Assembly (NCBI GenBank): GCA_023014335.1
Contig: JAECYW010000010.1
Location: forward strand, 1,984,001 to 2,048,000
Source of the DNA: Galerina marginata
Taxonomy: Eukaryota > Basidiomycota > Agaricomycetes > Agaricales > Galerinaceae
DNA: 64,000 nt
Reading direction: 5' to 3'
Positions 22,558-34,302 of this stretch are shown in pieces (the stretch's first letter is position 1; every line of letters begins with the position of its first letter). The notes under the pieces are model-generated. The model had not been told where the DNA came from. It saw only the letters and a list, made by a program, of their open reading frames with translations, and searched no databases. The translations under genes and the position numbers were made by a program.

Positions 22558-23698
22558 AGAAGCCTTGCCGAAATGTTAATAAAACAAAGTCGAACCTGAA
22601 ATCATATTCCGGCCAGTACTCCACTTTTCAAAGCTCTCGGGACTTAGTTTTAGGCAAGATGGCTATTTGATCGGCAATCGACTTCTTCTCAATGACGAAG
22701 AAATACTTGTTGCTTTGTGAATAGTAGAAGCTCTTTCTTGCTTAGAAGCTCATCGATCATCATTGCGGCCTGTTTTCTGACAATTTTTGCCAGCGTTGCT
22801 GTGTGATGATTATGATGCGCTAGTCACATATGTAAGCCAATATTTTAGGTGCGAAAAATCTGGCCACTGTTTTACGAAACTCGACCGCCACCGCTTTCGA
22901 ATATTCGCTCTCCACTCCGAGTGTGAGGAAACTCTTCCGGCGATGCAAATTTGTTTGCCAGGCTGGTTTCAACACGACGTATCTAGTTTGCATCTAGGAC
23001 GAAGCTATTCTGCTAGACTCGTTCATGATCAACGGGTTTCGAGTGCGCCTCGTTTCCAGGAAAGCCTGATGATACTGGCAAATCTAGTGACGTGACCGCC
23101 TCTCTCAAATTAATCCTCGGATTGTGGTGCTGTTTTCCCGTCTTAATGTCTGCCTCGAGCTCGGCCCTCTACTGATATCCATTTCTCTTTAGAGCCAGGC
23201 CCGGGTGGCCCAAATCTTGGAAAAAAATCTTTGCCAACATGTATTTACCACCAGTGACCTCGGGACCCGGTACTGTCATACCAGGCGTATTGCTCCACGG
23301 AAATCGACAATCAATTATCTTCGAAGAGATCTGCACATGACCGATGAGACACCGTAAGTATTAAAGTAATGCCTTCTCCTCCCTACATAGGTGAGAACTT
23401 GCTAATCTAAAAATAAGGTTCTCGAATTACCAGCCGCCACGACACGAAGGAATTCTGAGATATCTTCCTCTTTATTTCGGAGCAGTCAAGAAGCACAATC
23501 AGCAGACTTCGTTGCTCCCCCTGTCGGTCTACAATTCCTAGGAATACGTCCTTGATCGAGAACTCAAGCATTTTTATTTCCCTTTGGTCCGTATTTTTCG
23601 ATCTATAAGGATGTTGTCCTATCTGTTGTTTGGCTCCCAACTCAAGGATCTGGCCACGTCTCAAAACAATCTCTGAGAGTCATACCAACCTCAAAAAT
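22558..23698. other. spacer between the two esterases
   Basis: About 1.1 kb without a recognisable gene. The last 300 bases resemble the region upstream of copy A and form part of the duplicated unit. The part around 22,780-23,090 is open in one frame for about 100 codons but matches nothing I know. Confidence 0.45.
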
Positions 23699-26060
23699 AT
23701 GAAACTCGCTGATAATCTTGCAACTCTGACCCTCTCCATTTTGTTAACGCAGGCCATTCAAGCGCGAGCCGCAACTGCACCTCCCATCGTCAACCTAGGA
23801 TATGCGCAGTACCAAGGTGTTACGGTACAGGATGTAGTAACAAATGCGACGCACACTGAATTCCTCGGAATGCGCTATGCTGCTCCTCCTACTGGTGCGC
23901 TTCATTTATTTTGCGAGTTTTCAGGCCTTTCATTCATTACGGGCGTCCCATCTTTGCGCAGGTACCAGGCGTTTCGGGGCTCCTGCAGCGCCTGCAACCA
24001 CCCCAGGTGTCCAGCTTGCCAATGCTGAACCACCGACATGCCTCCAAGGAGGTGAAGGCCTTGCTCCAGAAACACCCTTCCGTATCAATCTCCATCGAAA
24101 TGCGAAGCCAGTCACAAAAAGGGCTACGGATGCCACCGCGGTAGGAGTCACCGAGGACTGCCTCTTCCTAAAGTACGTATTTATATTTTGCTTACAGGTT
24201 GCGTTTAAATCACTCACCTTCTGAATCAAAACGCTAGTGTATTTATCCCAGGAAATCTGGGAGCAAGAAAAGGTCTACCAGTCATTTTCTTTATTCACGG
24301 GTAAGATTCAACATTTAGGATGACGATGTCGCTTATTTACTCTCTTTCTGGCGACGCAGAGGAGGTTATGTTGAAGGAAGCGAAACCAACCTTGACGGTA
24401 ACGACCTTATTCGTGGATCAGGAGAGGGTGTTCTCGTTGTTACGATTCAATATCGGGTGGGCCTGTTTGGATTCTTGCCCGGGCAAAAAGTCAAAGATGG
24501 AGGAGCCCTTAATGCAGGATTGCGTAAGTCATTTGGTTCTACTAACACTATAAGTTTTTAAGACGGCTATTCGCAGTGGACCAGCAATTTGCATTGAAAT
24601 GGGTACAACAACATGTCAGTCTACATTGAGCCGCCCCAGCTGTTATTTTTGTGGGTGTCTTAATTCCATCTCCAGATCAGCAAATTCGGCGGAGATCCAT
24701 CGAAGGTTGCAATCTGGGGTCAATCAGCTGGTGCTGGATCTGTACTGCAGCATGTCATCGCAAACGGCGGTAAAACGAACCCTCCGCTTTTTAGGGCTGC
24801 CATTACGAGCTCTACATTTTTGCCATCACAGTACCACTTCAATGATCGCATTCCTGAGGTGTGTGCGCGTTTAATGATTGATAATGGCACCATATTGACC
24901 TCAAAAAGACGCTTTATAACGAGACCGTTGCACAAACCAAGTGAGTATCCAGACGTTTACACCGATCCCATGAGCTGCAATCTGAACATGTGTGGTCTAT
25001 CTTTGCACAGCTGTTCATCCGCAGTCGACACTCTGAACTGCCTTCGCAATGTCGACCTGAATACCTTGCAGGCGGCGAACAAGGTTATCAATAATAGTGG
25101 TTTCTTCGGTACATTTGTTTTTGTGCCTGTGGTCGACGGCACTTTCATCACGGACCGGCCCACACAGTTGTTGAAAGAGAAGAAAATCAACGGGGTAGAT
25201 TTGGTTTTTTCCCTCCCTTTTCTATTATTGATTCTCTGGTATTTAGCAAGCCTTGTTATCGGTGACAAATACTTTTGAAGGTACAGGATTCGTCAACCAG
25301 AGCACGGCCGACACTGTCCAGGTACCGAATTATGTCTCCCAACTTTTCCCCAATCTCGGAACCACGGATGCCCAAACTGCTGCAGCGATGTACGCCAGTG
25401 CGGGTCTGGGATCAAACATCAACCAGGCTATCGGAATTGTGGGCGAATGTAGGTGCAATCTTCTAGTGTTGTTTCGGCAACTAAGTATGCGGTGCACAGC
25501 GATTATTATATGCCCGACATATTACCTGCTACGCGCCTTCGGTGAATCGGCATTCAAGGTAAGTATTGCAATTATTTTGGTCCCTCGGAATCACAAATAT
25601 TGCTTTCCAGGGCGAATTTGCCATCCCTCCGGGACTGCATGCAGGTGATGTGCCCTATTATTTCACGCAGTAGGTCCCTCCATTTCATTACGAATTTAGT
25701 AGCTACTTACTGCTTTTTTTCGTGAATACCCAGCGGACGCCCTCCTCCATTTGCCAACGCCGATTTTGATAAGGCATTTGGGGAGTCTTACATGGACTTC
25801 GCCATGTCACTCAGCACAAACGTCAAATGGGATCCAACAAACCCGAGGCCATTCTGGGATGCTTGGAATGGGTCAAACGAAATGCTTTTCAACAAAACAG
25901 TTGCAGGAGCTCCGGATGTCAGGTTGATCAAAACGTCAAACGCTCTATTATCGCGGTGCGAGTGAGTGTTCAAGTTCTGGACTATTTGGACGATGATTTC
26001 TGATTATATTTGAGTGGATGTAGTTTTTGGGATAGTGTCAGCGCATCTACTGCTCAATGA
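23699..26060 (+). CDS. secreted type-B carboxylesterase/lipase, copy B
   Basis: Thirteen exons: 23699-23894, 23962-24172, 24238-24300, 24360-24523, 24577-24614, 24676-24858, 24909-24940, 25011-25194, 25247-25448, 25500-25558, 25611-25669, 25734-25961 and 26024-26060, giving 551 residues. The signal peptide spans about 1-24. The HGGGY loop, GQSAGAGS elbow (Ser about 241), Glu in NTFEG (about 368) and His in GLHAGDVPYY (about 454) form the triad. Exons 3-13 have exactly the same lengths as in copy A. Exon 2 has a 27-base insertion, giving a short Lys/Arg-rich piece (NAKPVTKRATD) absent from copy A. The product is likely an extracellular ester hydrolase. Confidence 0.9.
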
Positions 26061-27826
26061 CGATGCAATGCAAGCGGAAAATGCGTGTAAGATGTGAATA
26101 CACATTAATCGACATTGTATTTCCATAACTATAACTGGAATTGAGGCCAAATCTTCGTCAGGATACATGGCCAGGCTTTAAACTACAAGGTTTTGATGCT
26201 CGACAGCTCAATGTTTAACTCAGTCGGTTGGTCGGTAAATCTTTGTTCGCAAGGTGCACGAATCACCCTAAAATAGGCCTTTTTCTCAAAACATCGTCAA
26301 GGCGTAAAAATATCTAGATACAAGTGTCGCGGCTTCGCCGCTCTCATATTTTTAGGCTCTTGGAATCGTTCCAGTCATTTTAATCCCTCTCATTTGCCTG
26401 ATTGTCTCCCACTCCTTTCAGTCTATTCTCCCATTCTCATCCGCCTGTTACTGTCATCCCATTGCGCTAGTGATATAATGTCTCTGTATTCTAGGTACTC
26501 GTACAATCAGCACTGCACTGTAAGTCTGTAACGCTCTGAATGCTACTTTGTTTCTGTGTTTCCCTATTTGTCTGCCCCCTCATTGTCTCGTTGAGAGATG
26601 TTCAAGATGCTGAATAAGGAGAACGGAGGAGAATTCTGGAAAATATTCTTTTCGGAGCTATTATGATGTCATTTCAAAAGACAGACAAATGAATACTCCG
26701 TTGCAGGACCTGCGCGCTCGATATGCTTTGAAGTGATAGACATGAAAAGAAAAAAAGGTGATGTAGTGCTTTACACATTGAAGTAGGTGGACGGCAAGTG
26801 GATGGCCGCAGAATGACATGGCAACCGATCAATGATCTGGTGGGCGGCTTGTGATCCGAGCTTATGTCAAACGTTCTCATCCGCAGAACTTGGCGGATGG
26901 GAAAATGATCGAAGTCATGTGCATCTCATTGTTAAAATATACTACTATGTAGATTACTAAATTTGGCTTGCTAAAAAACCAAGACGCAGCGATCTACGCC
27001 TCCCTCAGAAAATAGACTGGAAATTCCGAAAGGATACGTCAATGGTACGTTGTGTAATTCTTTTTTCTCAAAGGGCGTTGACCTCCCGAGGTGCCCGAGC
27101 CTGATTAGATTAGATACACCAGCTCCCATCAGCGTGCACGGTTGTCTGCAAACGCGGTTTCTCATTGGAATCGACTCATACCTTGCTCTTAACGTCATAT
27201 TCCGTAGCTGCTCGATGAGCTGTCTTGCCAGATCCGAGCTGCTAAGGTAGGCCCAACACTATTAGGCCTACTTCAATGTCTTTTGCTTCCGGAAAAGAGA
27301 CTGCAGTGGTACGATAGACGCAATCACAACCCACGTGTTGCCTGGCGGGTTCTGTGGGCCGTCAACTCTTGGACGTTCCCCCTTCAGCCTCCTGCGTTCG
27401 GAAGAGAGACATGGTTATACTGACTACACCGACCGAAAAAACACGGCCTAGAGACCTGCTTTGCATAATAAGCACCAACAGCAACGTTCGGGAACTGTCT
27501 ATGAGGAAAAGGAATGGTTTAACGTTGGGGTGCTGAAGTTCTCTTGGGGTTTGGAAAGGTCGGTTGATTAGGCTAGTCAACGTCAGGTATATCTCATATC
27601 ATGGGGTCGTACCCAACTTTCGTCATAGATCGCGTTGTCGCGCTGGCCGATCAGCCTGACTTTCGAAATTCATTCGGTCAAGCGTCGACTAGTCTTCTAC
27701 GAAATTTCACCAGGCTTCGTATAAATGGACTGCTGGCGGTAGCCTTGAGCGACTTGTATCGTATCTTTCTTCTGCCTGTCTCTGTCTCAAAGCGATACAG
27801 CCAACGACTTATATACCTCTTACAAG
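26061..27826. other. intergenic region before the HAD gene
   Basis: About 1.75 kb with no gene I can support. Open frames here are short and lack domain signatures. Confidence 0.45.
27720..27726 (+). promoter_or_regulatory. TATA-like box of the HAD phosphatase gene
   Basis: TATAAAT lies about 100 bases before the ATG at 27827, in a pyrimidine-rich stretch (TCTTTCTTCTGCCTGTCTCTG) typical of fungal transcription starts. The assignment is by position only. Confidence 0.4.
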
Positions 27827-28966
27827 ATGTCCCCAACAACCCAGACCTTTTACGCCGATGCCGTACTCTTTGACATGGTATTGGCTCCTCTAACTTTAGT
27901 TGAATTGTGTCTCATCCATTTAAAGGACGGGACTATGACTGATTCCATCGCGGCGGTTGAAGCCGCTTGGGAAAAGGTGGCCAACGACATCGGCCAGGAT
28001 CCCGAATTTGTTATCGGTGCGACCCATGGCAAGCGCGCTGTCGACAATTTGTCTCAGTTCAAGCCTTCCCTCAAGGACCACGAGATCGAGCGCGAGGTGG
28101 AACGGTTCGAGGAGTCTATCCTTTACTTCGCCGACGCACACAATCTTCACGGACATCTAGTCCCTAGCCCCCCAAGCGATTCGCCCTTCGATACACCCCC
28201 TGCGGGTTCTACCTACGATACGCCGGAACTCACCCCTGAAGGCTCGACTCCTAGCTCCAAAAATTCCCTTGTCGTCTCCCCAAAAGGCAGACGACCGTCC
28301 TTTGGTAGCCGACTCCTTAACATGCTGGCCGTCGCCGCCAGGCTACGCGTTGAAATCGATTCATCTGAAAACGCGATTGACGACGAATTTGGCATCCCAC
28401 CCATCCTTCCTAAGGCGGAGAAAGGCGTCAAACAACATTTACTTGAGGCGTGGCAAATTGAAGCTGCCGCCGTGGACCGTTCTGTTCGTATTTTGCCTGG
28501 CGTTCGAAAGATGATAGATTCCATTCCCTGTGGCCGATATGCAGTCGCTACGTCTGGGGCCAAAACTTATGGTACGTTATTTCAGACCTGACATCCTCCT
28601 ATTCTATGACATTTTGCAAACTTGCTTGTAGCGTACGGATGCATGAAGCGCGTCGGCATTATCCCTCCTCCAGTAACAATCACCGCAGACGACAAACGCT
28701 TGAAGGCCGGAAAACCTGCTCCAGACCCCTTCTTGCTCGCCGCTGAGTGCCTCGGATACGACGCTGCTCACTGCGTCGTTTTCGAGGACTCTCCCAGTGG
28801 AATTCAGGCTGGCGTTGCTAGCGGTGCTACTGTTATTGCTTTGTGCACCAGTCACGAACGGTCCAAGATCGAGGGATGTGGTGCTCACTTCGTCGTCGAG
28901 AATATGGAAAATGTTTCTTGCGAAGTTACGGATGACGGTCGGTTGAAGTTCTCTGTTTACCTGTAA
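27827..28966 (+). CDS. HAD-family phosphatase, glycerol-3-phosphatase type
   Basis: Exons 27827-27877, 27926-28571 and 28632-28966 give 343 residues. HAD motif I is FDMDGT (Asp16 nucleophile, Asp18 acid/base); the first intron falls exactly between Met17 and Asp18. Motif II is VATSGAK, motif III the Lys in LKAGKPAPDPF, and motif IV VFEDSPSGIQAG. The order and spacing match yeast Gpp1/Gpp2-like enzymes, which dephosphorylate glycerol 3-phosphate for osmoregulation; 2-deoxyglucose-6-phosphatase relatives share this pattern. Unusual is a Ser/Thr/Pro-rich insertion of about 85-100 residues in the cap region (roughly 100-190, with repeated DTP and SP motifs), making it longer than the usual ~250. 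These TP/SP sites could be phosphorylated. Confidence 0.8.
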
Positions 28967-29165
28967 AATTTTCCGTATGTTCGGTCGCGTCTCGTCTGAG
29001 CTGCATAGTTTTTCCTACAGAATTTTATCATTTATACAAGGACTGAATTTTTTTTTGCGTTTATGGAATTCGTTATAAGATAGATATGGCCCAATTGGGA
29101 GACGCCGCCATTCTATTGACAGATATGAAGTTCTTTCCTATCTCCTCTCTGCCCAACAATCGCTT

Positions 29166-29708
29166 TCATTCTTCCAAAGAAGCCTGAGTAATCAGCACAT
29201 CAAGCCATTTTCCTTGTTTAAATCCGACTCTTTTCAAATGACCGACTTGCATGAACCCCCATCGGCCATACCAATCTCTCAAGCCGTATCCATTCCCTGG
29301 CCCATCTTCGTTCAACGTCATGATACTCAACACTTGCTTAATGGTAGGTGCATCGGGCTTCGTTGGGTGTTTAAGTGCGCCCATCAATGTATCCATGAGC
29401 TTCGATCCCAAGCCTTGATTATGGTATTCCGGATGAAGGTAAATCGTGATCTCCGCTGTGTGGCAGTATCCCTGATAGGCGGGCATACGGAAGCCTGTAG
29501 CATAGGAAAATCCTACTATTGTTCCACCTTTCTCTGCAATGAAGAATGGGAGACGCTGCTCGTTTACAGTGTCAAAAGTCGCCAGATATGTTGGTACTTG
29601 AATGACTTCTGTGCGGAGGGAGATTGTTGTATTTTGGATATAATAGTTCATAATGTCAACGATCTGGGGAAGATCGTTTTTCGTTGCTTCGCGGAGGAGT
29701 GAATCCAT
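29166..29708 (-). CDS. GNAT N-acetyltransferase, phosphinothricin-acetyltransferase-like
   Basis: Intronless, 180 residues, starting MDSLLREATKNDLPQIVDIM, the typical first strand and helix of GNAT enzymes. The acetyl-CoA motif A is AEITIYLHPEYHNQGLGSKLM, with the Q-x-x-G-x-G/A turn written QGLGSK. The C-terminal part (RWGFMQVGHLKRVGFKQGKWLDVLI) matches the Pat/Bar-like subgroup that acetylates small amines, including phosphinothricin-like amino acids. The natural substrate in fungi is unknown. It is convergent with the HAD gene, about 200 bases away. Confidence 0.85.
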   Translation of the reverse strand: MDSLLREATKNDLPQIVDIMNYYIQNTTISLRTEVIQVPTYLATFDTVNEQRLPFFIAEKGGTIVGFSYATGFRMPAYQGYCHTAEITIYLHPEYHNQGLGSKLMDTLMGALKHPTKPDAPTIKQVLSIMTLNEDGPGNGYGLRDWYGRWGFMQVGHLKRVGFKQGKWLDVLITQASLEE

Positions 29709-30821
29709 GATAGGTCAGTGCAGGTTGGTATTCTCGATTCTCAAAATCCCTGGGTATGAGAAGCAGGATATGAGACGGCGAACGTAGGTCAACAGTAAGT
29801 TACCGGTCACCACCGAGCTCACCTCGGCTCTTTCGTTGGCGGAAAAATAAGGGAGGGTTAAAGGTTAACCACAGGTATGTGAGTATAAACAAGTAAATAT
29901 ACTCTGAGGAATTGTCAATTGCACCAAAACGGAAGATCGGACGTATTCGGGGAATTCGGATAAGAAAAAAACTGTGTGAACTGGATGGTGTCGGACTGCC
30001 CGTATAATGGCCCATGGACATGTGAACCGGTCTGTTCGAATAAGTAAAGATATGGCGACTGGGCGTTGAGGTCGTCATTCATTTTCCAAAGCTTCAAGAT
30101 CAGAGCTGGGAGCATTTGGCAAAGGATATATATTGATTCAATGGGGAAATTAAACTCGGGCCTTTTATTGGAGTCACGTTCTCCGTTTGATTCTGGGTTC
30201 GACTTGAACTTGGAACTTGCCTCTTACCAGTGACCAATACCATCACCGTTTGAGACTCTTACTAAATGCCAAAGACTTTGAGTATAATAGCATATCCCAT
30301 GGGGCGGAGAAAAACGCGTTAGGCAGTCAATCCGCGATTTAGCTTCCGTTTCGACGACTGGGGTGTTTCAAGTTCTTGTAAGTTCTTACTTCTCTCTGGG
30401 AAAGGACGATTTCGTCACGTGGACCTGGCGCGGGTAACGCCGCGTCACGGCACGTTTGACAGTTCTGTCACTTCGACGGTGATTTTCCTGCTTTGGCTGG
30501 CGTGATGGGCTTGCGTCACCTCGCTTTGCCCTTGTTTCGTCCTCGCGCCTTTGCTCTCCGCCTCCTCCTATCCCTTTTTCGTTCACCTCCCCGCTCCCAT
30601 CACCCGATTTGCTCAATTTTTATTTTTTTAGGCCCGTCGATCTCACCAGGCCCTGGCCTACGGACCGTCTACTCAATGGACCAACCGCGATTGGCGCTCG
30701 CTCCGAATGCGCCGTGCTTAATGCTGGCACCGCGACCGACTCTCTGCACCCGCATTGGACCTGCCTCCTCGTCACCCTCACTCTTTGCACCGGGCTCGTT
30801 TGCATCGTCTACCGCCGCAGG
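29709..30821. other. intergenic between GNAT and SAP genes
   Basis: Divergent promoter region of about 1.1 kb. A GC-rich stretch at 30405-30480 has CACGTG and several GTCACG motifs. Frames at 30,490-30,820 are open, but their composition and lack of domains suggest leader sequence. Confidence 0.4.
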
Positions 30822-32523
30822 ATGACGGACATCAACATGTTCGAGGACAAGGACGAGGACGACAATCGCATGGACGTCGACCCCAACCCCGCCGGTGTGC
30901 TGGCCAGCACAGTCAGTGCCACAGGGCGCGATTTGCTGCCGTTTCCACGTCTGCGAGATGATGGGCACATTGACACCCAGCACTTGGACATGTAAGTGCT
31001 CTGTCTTCCTTTCTGCATGCCCCACTTAACTGACTGCACCTTTGCTTTCAGCTACTCAGTCAAGAAGCCAATATTAGTGGAGCTGTGCCGCGAGTTCAAA
31101 ATCCCGCACTCAGGCAAGATGGCGGTCCTCCGGGGGAGGCTTCAGGACTTTAGTAGCAACCCGAGTCAATGGGAAACGTATGTTTCCTATCTTTCGTTTA
31201 TTGTTGGTGTTACTAACATGCTTTGCAGGCTCAAAGGCAATGCCGTTCGCGCACACTTGGGACCGACCTCTGGGAAGGTTACGAAGGCATCCAAAAAATC
31301 CACCCAGCGCCGCTACAAGATGTTCGAGAACACCACCAACACGAGTGTTCCCCTGACTGGGGCCCCCAAGCAGCACGGGAGCGAGGCTCAGCATGCGGCG
31401 GATCTGGACTGGGTAAGTGATGTTATTTCCGGGATTTCGTGTTGAGTTTGCTGATGTTGTTGTGCAGGCAGCTCGTATTATGAATCGCTATCCCTATCGT
31501 GACGAGGAGACGCGGATGGAGCTGGCAGCACAAGACGCCGCTCGCCGCATACCGGACAGACAAGTAAGTGCTCGGAATTGATTCATACCATGTTTATACC
31601 TTACTGATCTATGTAATTTGCCAACTCAGACCGAACATGGACCCTCGCTAATGCAAGGCATCGAAACCGCCAACGCACACCTTTCGAAGATCCTTGATCT
31701 TGTAGCCACCAGCTCTGCTCCACCTGCTGGTTCTCTGACCGGCAATGTTTCGGTTTCCATCCATCCATCGTTTCCGCCTCCGCCTATTGCTGCTGCCTCA
31801 ACGCAAAAGCATCTGCCAGCCACTTTTCCACCACCCGCGTTGTTCCCATCTGCACCTCAGCCGTCGCACGCCTGCGTCCAAGTCACGCGATCCATCGTGC
31901 TTGGTGACGGCAGGAAGCTTGTGTTCACACAGGACGATGTCCCGTCGCCGCCGTCGGTCTCATTTGCTCGCGACATACCCGGCTTGAATCGGATGTGGGA
32001 TGATACGAGCGAGCACTGGGATGGTTATTCAGTGCTCAAGATCAAAGGCATTGTGGTTGCTCTTGTGTATTGGAATGAGGTGTATAATTCGAAGTGTGGC
32101 TCATCATGGAAACCGGGGCAATGGAAAGGGACGAAAGGAAAATGGTTTGAGTGGAAGGTATGTTTTTTCTCTCCGCGTCTTTGGTATTCACGCTAACCCA
32201 TTTAATGCTAACAGGTGCTTGTTAAACGCTGGCGCAAAGGCAGTCCAGACCAATTCTGGACGTGCTATACGGACGCGAACGGCAAGCATCTTGGCTACAA
32301 AGCAATCCTTGATCGTTTGTCGGATGAACTGAAAGAACATCAAAGGCACGAGTCCGAGCGAATCAAGCTCGAATACGGTAACAAATTTTCGACAGTTTTT
32401 TCGTATGTCAAGAACCGTGAGAGGCACGTCAAGGTCAAGCCTTGTGACATTATCAAGCAGTACCGGAAGGAGAAAGGGCTTGACACCGACGACGATGATG
32501 ATTATGATAGTGATTCTGTGTAA
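30822..32523 (+). CDS. SAP-domain protein with Crypton-type DNA-binding-like C-terminus
   Basis: Exons 30822-30991, 31052-31177, 31229-31412, 31468-31563, 31630-32157 and 32215-32523 give 470 residues. An acidic N-terminus precedes a SAP-like helix-turn-helix (about 58-98, YSVKKPILVELCREFKI and GKMAVLRGRLQDF), a DNA-binding motif. A Pro-rich linker follows. The C-terminal half, about 303-400 (FARDIPGLNRMWDDTSEHWDG, WKGTKGKWFEWK, and a long Arg/Lys-rich helix), resembles the GCR1_C domain found in Crypton recombinases; that is inference from pattern. The protein ends in an acidic tail. The stop lies only 83 bases from the stop of the convergent tyrosine recombinase, suggesting the two are one mobile unit. 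Confidence 0.7.
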
Positions 32524-32606
32524 TCTTCGGTAATTCATTACATTCATAGCATACAAGTAGTCTATAGTTTTTGTAGTGATTTATCTAATTTTTTTGGGTT
32601 CGTACA

Positions 32607-34302
32607 CTATGCGCAATGGCAAGATCTACCACATTGGAAGCACTTCATGGCAGGAGCACGGTCAGGTCGGAAATAATCCTCCCGCCTGTCGGTTGGGTTA
32701 TCATTCCACGAAATAAGGTATCTTACGATGGTTAAGTTGGAAAACTCTGTGCTCCATCCACCCCAGTCGCAAAGCTGCCGCAATGACCAGCGCCGCTCCG
32801 ATGACAGGTACTGACAGCCACCACGGCGGAATGAATGGGTTCCATATGGAATGGGATCAACCGCGATGTCGAGAAGGTTATTTCGGAAGAGCTCAAGGAA
32901 TTGCTCCGACGTCTGGGATTAGATTTGAGTTATACTAGATAGCTTATAAAAATATCCTGAGCTTACCATTGGTGTGTCCTCTGTTGATGGCCTATCACCT
33001 GAGGCCATCCTACGAAAGAGATAGCCTGATGTGATCTTGCTTTCACTGATCCACTCAGCCAAAGCACGGACTGGACACAAATGGGCCTCATCCCAAGGTA
33101 GAACATAGAGATGAAAAGGTTTTATACCTTGAGAAAGTAAATATCAATACAAAATAATTTAAACTAAGCTACAAACTAACCGCCGTCCTGATGGGTCTTT
33201 CGAAACGGGAGGGTAAGGGTTATGCAATCTTCTTCGAGGACAACATGCTCTCGTCGTATTTTGAGTACCTCGTCAGAACGAAGGAGGCACAAGAAGGCAA
33301 TCGTATAGATAGCCTGAACTTCTCGTCGGGCCATACCTCCTCCCCAGTCATCCAGATTGCCACCTTGAGCTCGTGAGCCTGGCTGATATGGCTTGACCTC
33401 CCAGTTTTCTGGTTTGTGATTTTCGTCGTATAACTGTTTCAAAATTGTCTAGGTGGATGAATTCAGGAGACCGCTGGTAAATATTGCAACAAAGTACTCA
33501 CAGATGTGATTGCCCGAGCGCTTGTCGGAACTTCACCGTTACGGATCTACAAAGGATAATCAGTTGGTATAGGAGACATTGAATTCAGTTCTCATACCTT
33601 TCGGGTGCGTAAACTCATCATATAAGTGGAGACTTGCTCGGAAATGGACGGGTTCCCACTCATCTTCCCCGTAACCTCACTTTTAGACCAGGGGCGTTGA
33701 CCTAGCCCAAGAATACGACCAAACAAGTGGGTCATGGAAGCGCGCATCTTTTGGCCATGCACGAATGAGTCACGGACTTGGGTGTGGGGTTTGGACGAGC
33801 CGTCTAAATTTATATCATCACAACTATATGACAGCGGTTAGTCAATCCAAATATCGATTCCGATTCAATTTACTCACTGTTCCATTATCCACGCTGTAAT
33901 ATAAAAGGGCGAATCTTCAGGCGGCGTGGCACAAACGAAATCCTCGTGTTTCTCGATTAATTTATGGTCGATGAGGAATTTAACACATTGATTTATGAGC
34001 CTGTAAGCACCCTTACCATGAATTGTGAGAGAGAAAGCGAAGACGTTAACAACTGACCTTTGGTACTCAGAGTCAGTTTTGTCTGTAACTCCTTTTGATG
34101 CTCCGGTGATGGTTTCACGCCAAAGAGAAATGTTTGGCGTCTCCGGCGGTGCATCGTCTGCAGGGGCGAGATCGGGAATCGTTTCTTGCTCTCCCTCGAG
34201 GTCGTCTTGAATGTCTTCGACCGGAGGCCGACTGATAGCGAGGACGGAGTTCAATCCAGCATAAGCTGGGGACTCGGCGTGGTGGGACATTGCAACTGAC
34301 AT
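32607..34302 (-). CDS. tyrosine recombinase (phage-integrase fold), apparently intact
   Basis: Exons on the minus strand are 34302-34058, 34000-33878, 33823-33598, 33546-33502, 33448-33181, 33127-32967 and 32912-32607, giving 457 residues in frame. The catalytic set of a DNA breaking-rejoining enzyme is visible: Arg in LCLLRSDEVLKI (about 270), HSFR (His382, Arg385), Trp in CDWGGWSTEF (about 409) and the nucleophile Tyr in TIVRYLISW (about 421). A short Cys-rich end (KCFQCGRSCHC) could bind zinc. Such genes recur in many copies in Agaricomycete genomes. Pairing with the convergent SAP protein suggests a Crypton-like transposon split into two genes. An in-frame ATG 18 bases upstream is an alternative start. 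Confidence 0.8.

Noticed and set aside
30493..30825. 110-codon frame before the SAP gene
   Set aside because: It overlaps the start of the SAP gene in another frame, has Pro/Arg/Leu-rich chance composition and no domain.
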